Shown: one piece after another, positions 58,101 through 64,000 of the stretch | Layout of the letters: every line of letters begins with the position of its first letter | Numbering within the stretch: position 1 is the first letter of the stretch | Source of the DNA: Chromobotia macracanthus | Taxonomy: Eukaryota; Chordata; Actinopteri; Cypriniformes; Botiidae | Length of the DNA: 64,000 nucleotides | Assembly (NCBI GenBank): GCA_036877525.1 | Contig: JAZGTH010000002.1 | Location: forward strand, 12,628,001 to 12,692,000 | Reading direction: 5' to 3' | Made by a program: the position numbers and the translations under genes | The notes under the pieces: model-generated | The model's input: the letters and a program-made list of their open reading frames with translations, nothing else | Told to the model about the DNA's origin: nothing | Database searches by the model: none

Positions 58101-61100
58101 TTTTACATTTTTTTGAGTAACTTTAAAATGTGAAGCAACTCATGTGGGTCAGCATCTGATGAAGCGTCGAAAGTTTTAGCAAGTGCGTCATTGATAAAAT
58201 ATAATTGACTGGCCTGTCTCAGATTTATTTATATATAATTTATTTGTATAGCTTTTGATATTCAGTTACTATTACTATTATTATTAATAGTAGTAGTATT
58301 TTTATATTGTGCAAGAAAAATTAAGAAACTCGAGGTTCACTTGATATTTTAAGCTAGATCTGCATCAGATCCCCTTTTTTACATTTTTTCGTAAGTGACT
58401 GCTTTTATCCCCTCATCATTGTCCACGCAATCCCAGAATCCCCTTCTCTGCAAACTGCCGCCTTGATGCTGCTGGTCACCATTACAGTAATCAGACTACT
58501 TGACAGGTTTGTAATGGTGCTAATTGAAGAGATTAAAGTGAGACGGGTGAGTGCTCTCTTTCCCTCAGCAGATGGTTTTGATGAGCACCTACTGTGAACC
58601 TTAAGTGTTTCTGTCGGGATTACAACAACTGGAGAGTTCGGGCCCGCGGGGAAGAGAAAAGAAGAGCAGGAAACGAAGCTGTCGGCTTGGTAGGGGAGCG
58701 AGTGGCTGGACAAAGCTGAATCAAACAGGGCGCTGTGGGCCGACTGATCCTCAGGCATTCTGGAACTTTCTGATGAGCGAGCGAGTTGGAGAAAGAGAAA
58801 ATTTGTTGTCTTATCAGATACAAATTGCGTGTGATTCAAACGAAGCGCTGTTTTTTTGTGCCATTTGTTGCATATTGGCTCCCGGAGTTAATTTAGGTAG
58901 CTGGACAGTTCATTAGTTACTTTGGCTCAGGAGAGCAGAACTTCTCTCCTTTAGGATGGGAACATTTTCTACCACAAACTAAATCGAAAGTGTCCAAGCC
59001 CTCGCTTTTGTGTTGGCAATGCCAGAAAATAAACACATGAACCGAAAGAAAAGCTCAGCGGGGATCCGCTGCGTTTCTTCCCAAATGTCACGTTGAGAAA
59101 AAGTTACTACAGAGTCTGAGAAGTTTTTGTTTTACAGTTGTGGCCTCAACACCGAAACCCAGTGTGAAAATGCAACAAAAAAGCAACAGAGCTCTCACAA
59201 TCTCCCCTCTTTCTTTCCCTCATTCATCCCCTCACAACCACATATGGAAAGAACTCCTCTCCAACCTTTTTTCCTGCATGTCTTTTGTCTTTGCTGAAGA
59301 CCAGCCGATGCTTTTCTACTTGTGCATATCAATAGAAGCAGCCTAAGAGAGAGAGAGCGAGTCCCTCAGTGATGTCCCGTTGTTTGTCTTTGCCAAAGGC
59401 TCTCGCTTTGCCTCGAGGCTCCCAGGGAACGCACCCTTCCGCTATTCGGCCCCGGGCCACGCTTAAGCCTCAGAGCAAATGTTTGTCAGGAAAGTGGCGG
59501 GGAGAATAGGGCCGTCCGATAGGGCTCTGCCGTCCGTGACCAGACGAACCGTCCCAGGGATTTTTTTGCGGCCCCACGGCGTTCCTCTCCGCAGCTGGAG
59601 AGATGAACAGAGAGGAAGAAAAGAAGGATGGAGAGTAAAAGAGTGTGAATAAAAGGCATCTGGTGCTGAAGAGCTTGTGACTGTTTAACAGCAACCTTTT
59701 CTTCTCTTTGATTTCTCTCCAGCCAGGGATTACCAGTACTTGGCATTTAAAAAGATTGGATCATTAATGCGTGTGCGTGCGTGCGCGCATGTTTGTCTGG
59801 GAGAGCAGGCTTGTTTATTGCAGACAACAATTTCATTTGCAAGGTTTTACATTTTCAGCGCGTAGACCCATCAAGATTTTCTTTTTATTTGTAGATATTA
59901 ATTTTAAGATTCTCTGCAGAAGCCAAAAACTGTTTACTCTTCGGCTCGCTGTGCAATTTATATAATTTGTCTTGAATTTGTCGGCGAAGCAGTTACACCC
60001 CTCGCCTTGTCTTTTTTAACATCCATCAGAAGCAACAAGCTGTTATTTAGATTAATCCATAAATTGAAGTCTGCAGTTCAGATTTTTCCAGTAAGGGGGC
60101 AGCAATACCCAGAATCCTGTCAGTCTGTATTATGACATTTGTCTTTGTGAAACATTATTTGTGACATCTCTGTATTTTGCACAGTTCATATACTAAGCAG
60201 GAAGTTTTCTTGAAATATTGTTCAGCCCGCGATGTGTAATGTTTATCTTATTTTCTCCAGCGTGTTCCTGCCGATTCGTCATATTTGAGCGTAAACCTCA
60301 CCGAATGAAAGGCGCTGTTGCATGCGGTGCATAAGAATGTAATCCCTGCAGCTGAAATGTCTTTATCCGTGAGATTTTCCAGCATTTTCTGATATAATGT
60401 CAACGTTTTCTGTATTGTTTTGTTTTTCTTTTCCCTCGCAGTGGAAGCCTGTTCCCTGATGCTAAAGACTCTATTGTGACATTTAAAATGAAATGTCAGT
60501 GGAACACGATTTAATAGGACTCTGTCTTTCCTTGGTTGTTTAATCAAACCTCATTGTTCCTTATGGGCAGCAGTTTGGGCAAGACAGAACAAATGTCAGC
60601 CGCTCTGAACATCTCAAAACTCTCTTTACTTTCCCTCAGAAATCAGTCGTAAATAAACTTGTTATTCGATGAATTTGTTTGTTTATCCTTTCTGTGTATA
60701 TTTTTTTTCTCATTTAGTTGGGTAATGTTGGCTTTAATTTGCGGCCCCCTGACTGCTTAGAGGAGGAATTCGTAGCTCATGAATAGTAAATGATGCTTGT
60801 GTTTGTGAATATTGCAGCAGTATGGGGCTTTCTCTTCATGCGTCAATTATAATTCACAGTAGTTGCAGAAAAAGCTCTCTGCCTCCTCATTCAATCCTGT
60901 CACCTCCGCCCCATAATTTAAGATGAAATCTTTTGTTATTCGCTGGTGGGTTCATTCAGTTCAGTGACTAAAAGTTTCACATTCAATATTTTTTATTAGC
61001 ATTACGCAAAACTGTTCACAACTGTACTCTCCAAGCCACTTATTTCTGTTTCGAAATCAAATAACTTTGAGAATAGCTTGGGTTTTATTTGCAATTTTAC

Positions 61101-62673
61101 TGATCTTACTCGCCTATAATGTTCAAATCTTCACCCTCCACCTAAATCTGTCAAATAACAGTGAGTGGTTTCTGTCCAGATGTTTGTCACGGTGGGCTGA
61201 AGTGTGGTAGAAGTAAAGGGTGTTAGGTATATTGACAGTAGGGCAGTGCTCATATTAAAGATCCAATGAAGTTAACCGCCGAAATATCAAAGTCCCACAA
61301 AGGGCCGATTTGTTATAGCAGCTAAATGCTTCCGCATGGCCCTCCATGATGGCGTTACTTTCTACTTTCTCTTGGGCTACGATGCCATTTGACCCTAAAC
61401 GGTTCATTACAGCCAGGAGCTGGTGTTTACGGCTGCCTGCCGGTCAGACCTGGGCAGCCAAATCCCTGTAGCCCTCTGGTCAAACACAGATATTACACTC
61501 TGTAATAACACTGGCCAACCCAGCTGACCCTTGCTCGCTTCAATAAGAAAAGCGCACAACCCAGTGTGTGGGCTTGTGGATGTTTGAAATGCGTGTGTGT
61601 GTGTGATGAAGTCATTTCTGACTTCAGATGAACTGAGGGGACGTTGTCAATATCTGAATTTGTTTCCCTTTATTAGGTTTGCGCCTGACCAAGATGGTTG
61701 GAAACTGACTTTGGCCGCAGATCTGTACATATATATCTTACAATAATGTTCTCCATCTTTTCACCACTCAATGTTGCCTGAAATGCCTTCATAAGAAGCC
61801 TCCTATATACGAATGCATCAGAAAACACAATATTGGTGAATCAATCTTTGTCAACAGAATGAATATGGTTGCATCTGCTAATGAATTCTCAACCGTATCT
61901 CTTTCAGCCCTGCTTCATGTCTTTTGTTTTCAGAAGCATCTTGTGGCCATCGTTTCTGCCTCCGTGGGCACGAGTCCTCGGTCTGGCAGAGATACATGTC
62001 CACTCTGTGGGCTGAGCGATGGGATTTGGCCGTGCGCTGGGAGGGCTTTCCTCCACAATGGCTAGTTTTCTCTGTCTCTGTATCTAGCGCCGCGGGGTAA
62101 CGCATTCTCTGGGGATAATGCGCTTGAATCTGCGGTCCATCTAGCTCTGGGCGACGCCCGCTTTGATCACCCCCATCCTCCGCACATCAGCCTGGCGTTG
62201 GGTTTTAAACCAACAGTGGCGTAGGAGCAGAGGCCAACGTCAACTGTTTAAATGCATGCAATGTTATTAAGTGCCGTTACATGGGAGTGCATGGCGGAAG
62301 AGAAATACTGTCCATTTTTAGAGTGAAGGGCTGTTGACGTTGGGCATTAGGACAGGCATCTGTGGAATTTTGGAAACGTGGAACTTTTTTCCACCATCAG
62401 CTTTTTTGAAGGGAATCGCATCTTGGCGATAGTGACAGGTACACTTTATGTTCTGAAAGCATCAAATAAAACTGACGATGGCTAAGAAGTAGCCTTTTGA
62501 AAATGAACGTTTAAGGGTTTATGGGTTACTGTCTTGTGTTCATTGTAACTATTGTCTGTTTTTTCTGTCTGTTTTGTCTGGCTCAGGTGAAGAGGAACAT
62601 TTCAGACCTGACAAACATCCCTGTGCGACACCAGCAGTGGGATGGCTGGCCGGCCTCCGCCTCAGGCGATTCG
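40112..62673 (+). CDS. faf1: FAS-associated factor 1, N-terminal eight exons (partial, runs off right edge)
   Basis: Coding exons: 40112-40162, 41101-41169, 43933-43979, 48243-48496, 50308-50399, 50653-50744, 56457(or 56460)-56565 and 62587-62673. Together they make 267 open codons, ending at a phase-0 donor. The UBA domain (residues about 1-50, NMDREMILADFQACTGI and AAINGVIPQENGIL) binds ubiquitin chains. A Pro/Ser-rich linker follows (about 65-108). UB1, from RMLNFRVEY (117) through SLHLPKNNSLYVLTPD, binds HSP70. UB2 starts NYLLIITHREAQRDY and reaches VRHQQWDGWPASAS. The UAS and UBX (p97/VCP-binding) domains lie beyond the window. FAF1 links ubiquitinated clients to p97 and modulates FAS and NF-kB signalling. 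No following exon was found in 62674-64000. Confidence 0.95.
41737..41785 (+). repeat. SINE/LINE 3'-tail fragment
   Basis: TTTTGGATAAAAATGTCTGC followed by TAAATGGC is the shared teleost SINE/L2 tail, as at 2411-2452 and 51262-51309. Confidence 0.65.
43565..43800. mobile_element. MITE family C, most complete copy
   Basis: Contains ACACAAAAGAAGATATTTTG, CCCATTGACTTCCACT, CCTTCTTTTGTGTTGCACAG, AAAAAGTCATACAGGTTT, GACATGAGGGTGAGTTAATA and the terminus TTTTGGGTGAACTATTTC. The two ACACAAAAGAAG arms are inverted. It is a non-autonomous element very common in cyprinids. Confidence 0.75.
44553..44803. mobile_element. Palindromic MITE (ACTCTTAAAAATAAAG ends)
   Basis: The left end ACTCTTAAAAATAAAGTGC and the right end ATCTTTATTTTTAAG are inverted. 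The interior repeats AAAGGTTC, GAACCTTT and AAAGAACT blocks on both strands. This is one of the standard short palindromic elements of cyprinid genomes, about 250 bp, without ORF. Confidence 0.8.
45780..46140. promoter_or_regulatory. CpG-rich island in faf1 intron 3
   Basis: CpG density rises sharply over about 360 bp. It contains an NRF1-type GCGCATGCG (46076-46084), an adjoining ACCGCCATC block of YY1/CTCF flavour, CGCCCGCCG and CCGCGCTCCGCGG. The 22-bp triplicate forms its left edge. Neither strand offers an exon with recognisable coding content. It could be an alternative or non-coding promoter or an enhancer. Confidence 0.4.
45791..45856. repeat. Three perfect copies of a 22-bp GC-rich unit
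   Basis: The unit, starting AACGGCCCGGTGAACGGAGC, is repeated without any change at 45791, 45813 and 45835. Identity of all copies suggests recent expansion. Confidence 0.95.
46271..46560. repeat. 151-bp tandem duplication
   Basis: Copy 1 46271-46421 and copy 2 from 46422 to about 46560 share GTTATCCCGTAGCATTGGAG, AACAGCCACTGGAT, TTCTAGGCGTCTCATTTGTG and AAGGGACAGTTCACCCC. They differ only at a few single bases, so the duplication is recent. The unit's right part (GGGACAGTTCACCCC) resembles the end of family C MITEs. Confidence 0.92.
48930..49183 (-). repeat. MITE family A, copy 4
   Basis: AAAAATCAATTGTTGAGCAA, GATCAGTGTTTACC, AGTTTATAATAATGATTTAA, TTGAGCTGTCTG and GTAAAGTAACCTGCAAAT follow the order seen at 6511-6763. 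It lies in faf1 intron 4. Confidence 0.7.
50231..50243 (-). promoter_or_regulatory. CTCF-like core motif
   Basis: TGCCCTCTAGTGG, in reverse CCACTAGAGGGCA, fits the CTCF core. It lies 64 bp before faf1 exon 5 and points opposite to the motif at 29698. Confidence 0.4.
51067..51094. other. 11-bp perfect hairpin
   Basis: TTCACCCGATT (51067-51077) pairs exactly with 51084-51094 around the loop CTTCAA. A second, weaker inverted pair (AGGGTAGGGC and GCCCTATCCT) follows. Confidence 0.7.
51262..51309 (+). repeat. SINE/LINE 3'-tail fragment
   Basis: CTCTTGGGATAAAAGCGTCT followed by GCTAAATGACTAAATG is an almost consensus copy of the teleost SINE/L2 tail. The SINE body upstream is not evident. Confidence 0.75.
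51321..51357. promoter_or_regulatory. Two CRE palindromes in faf1 intron 6
   Basis: TGACGTCA at 51325-51332 sits inside a perfect 16-bp palindrome (TTCGTGACGTCACGAA, 51321-51336). A second TGACGTCA follows at 51350-51357. They border directly on the SINE tail ending at 51309, so they may be part of a repeat. Confidence 0.4.
52205..52350. repeat. 20-bp minisatellite, seven units
   Basis: The unit AACATGCTACATGTTAATTA begins at 52211 and every 20 bp to 52331. Variants have ATATTAATTA or AAAATGCTAC. The purely tandem units without unique spacers rule out a CRISPR-like array. Confidence 0.95.
53236..53503. repeat. MITE family A, copy 5
   Basis: It begins TTAAAGCTCCAATCTGCAAC and ends ATGGATTGAGATTTAA, which are inverted relatives. 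Between lie GATCAGTGTTCGGC, ATAATTTGAGCTGTCAGAG, TTTGGCTTCATTTGACTTCA and GTAAAGTAACCTGCAACG. This copy best shows both ends. Confidence 0.75.
56455..56460 (+). other. faf1: NAGNAG tandem acceptor of faf1 exon 7
   Basis: TTTAGCAG|C offers two AG acceptors three bases apart (after 56456 and after 56459). With the two-base carry-over from exon 6, both keep the frame and give either SSTQQG or STQQG, i.e. one extra Ser at the linker before UB2. Confidence 0.8.
56566..62586 (+). other. faf1 intron 7 (6 kb)
   Basis: Contains a CTGT-rich run (about 56600-56640) and a family C MITE (57266-57511). Much of the remainder (57890-58060, 58395-58960, 59030-60060, 60700-61000 and 61290-61520) is repeat-free, of even base composition and without convincing exons. 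Confidence 0.6.
57266..57511 (+). mobile_element. MITE family C, diverged full-length copy
   Basis: Left part TACAATTCTGTCTTTGTTTA, TTCTTCTGTGGAACACAAAA; right part GCTCCTCAGAAGAAAATAAG, GTGTGAGGGTGAGTAAAATG, GTGAATTTTTAG. Both ends of the family are present but more diverged than at 43565-43800. Confidence 0.6.
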
Positions 62674-64000
62674 GTATGCCTTTTTGTTTTTTTTGTCCAG
62701 CATTTAATGATGGTTTATTTGTCTATTGAAAACCCTGTTCCAATTTAACTGAAATTTGTTTGGCTTACACTGTCGTAACCAGACAAGGAACAATGAATAT
62801 CTTTTCTATTATTCTATTATTAGTTTTCACCCTAACAAGTTTTTTGTTGTTATGTTGCATTTATTTTTGCGGTGTATAACCTAGTTGGCCCCGTCCACAG
62901 TAAAATATAGACCAAAATCCCACTTCACATAACTGTATCAGTATCAAATATGTTCTAATTGGCTAATGTTGTTGCATGGTGTAGCCTTTTGGCTTTAAGT
63001 ATGGACAGGAGTGACTTGCTTGAAACCTTATTGTGCCAGTTAAGACACAACGTAAGAAACAGACTATGAAAAGTCTTTATTACCCTCTGTACTGGTTAAA
63101 GCCAGACAGCGATGTTGGTACTAATTAAGATGTCACAGAGCAGCTCACATCTCTTGTCCTCTCTGTGTGGACACTACAGCTCATGTAGTGGGGGGTCAGT
63201 GACCTTTCCCGCCCTGCCCTCTGCTTCAAGCCTTTCAGTCTTACTCACTCAAAGTAATCAGAGAGGACCTAAGTCCAAACCCTGCAGAACCCCACTCCCC
63301 CCACCATATACTAGCTTAAACAGCCACAATAATCATTCATAGAATAACCATGGGAAACTTCTCTTCACTTACCATAGGTCATTGTGTGTCTGATCGTTTA
63401 AGCATGAAAAATGCCCTTGTGTTTTAACTGTGAAAGGCTAATGTGTTTTATTAGTTGAATGCTTGGGATTGTTTTTCTGTCAGGTGTTTAATTGAGTATG
63501 TAATAGTGGTTTCAAAGGGAGCTGCCTTTAACTGATGAAAAACCTGTTTTTATTCTGCGTTGTTTGTTTCAGGTGTTGAATGTTTTTTGACACACCTCCC
63601 CTCCACCTCTGTCTGTACATTGTGTTGTCCCTTTAAATAAGTAAAATGTATCTTGACCCTTTTTCTGTGTGACTCTATTAAGATGGTTTTGAATGCTTTC
63701 GCTTAACGAATGAAATAAAATGTAAATCCCTGTGACTGTTTGGTATTGTAGAGTTCCATGAACAAAAGACTGAGCGTATTGTTCGAAGCTTTATGAGCAA
63801 TGTTTCACAGACACTTTTAACAATGGCTGCATTGTTTATTTGCAGCGTTCACTTGTGAGTCTCATGTATCGCACCCGTTGCATTTAGCTGTTATATTGTT
63901 AAAAGCCAAGGAGGTTGAAGAGATCGTTTCGTCCTTTAGCGAAAAGCACAACGGACACAAGGTCAGTGAATTACACCCTCTCACCGCAGACTGCCCACTT
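62674..64000 (+). other. faf1 intron 8 (open at window end)
   Basis: No further faf1 exon, gene or clear repeat was seen. The donor at 62674 is GTATGC. Confidence 0.65.

Overview
The window is vertebrate nuclear DNA from a bony fish, most likely a cyprinid-type teleost. The evidence is intron-rich genes whose splice phases all agree, long AT-rich introns, and many short non-autonomous DNA transposons plus SINE fragments of kinds I recognise from carp and zebrafish-like genomes. The species itself cannot be read from the sequence. There is no bacterial or viral content.

Four protein-coding genes were rebuilt exon by exon. (1) ttc39a, + strand, 9-14925, 18 coding exons, 563 codons; the window opens inside or just before its first coding exon. 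(2) rnf11, + strand, 17300-26279, three coding exons, 154 codons, exactly the length of human RNF11, with an unusually repeat-laden 3' UTR running to about 29.2 kb. (3) cdkn2c (p18-INK4c), - strand, 37513-35515, two coding exons, 170 codons, with a candidate non-coding first exon near 38.73-38.88 kb. (4) faf1, + strand, from 40112 to beyond the right edge; eight coding exons (267 codons: UBA, UB1 and most of UB2) lie inside the window.

The order TTC39A-RNF11-CDKN2C-FAF1 is the conserved block of human 1p32-p33. cdkn2c and faf1 are head to head; rnf11 and cdkn2c are convergent. As I recall the human map, RNF11 points the other way relative to its neighbours there, so a local inversion is suggested. 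Functionally the genes are separate: an E3 adaptor of ubiquitin editing (RNF11), a ubiquitin/p97 adaptor (FAF1), a CDK4/6 inhibitor (CDKN2C) and a poorly understood TPR protein (TTC39A).

Region by region: 47-5300 (ttc39a intron 1) is full of transposon remnants, including a 650-bp Tc1/mariner deletion derivative with a decayed transposase tail. 14926-17299 is the ttc39a 3' end and the CCAAT/GC-box rnf11 promoter. 17423-25623 is rnf11 intron 1, with (TA)n tracts and two CRE palindromes 30 bp apart. 29.2-35.5 kb is intergenic, with AT palindromes and a 0.3-kb direct duplication. 37.5-40.1 kb is the shared cdkn2c/faf1 upstream region with a CDE/CHR-like cell-cycle element. The faf1 introns hold several tandem repeats, MITEs and long unique stretches that may be conserved non-coding elements.

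No wholly new system is evident. The best leads are an in-frame, stop-free 147-nt ttc39a intron, the CDE/CHR-like element near cdkn2c, a NAGNAG acceptor in faf1, the CRE pair in rnf11, a CpG-rich intronic island in faf1, and the transposon families shared across the locus.
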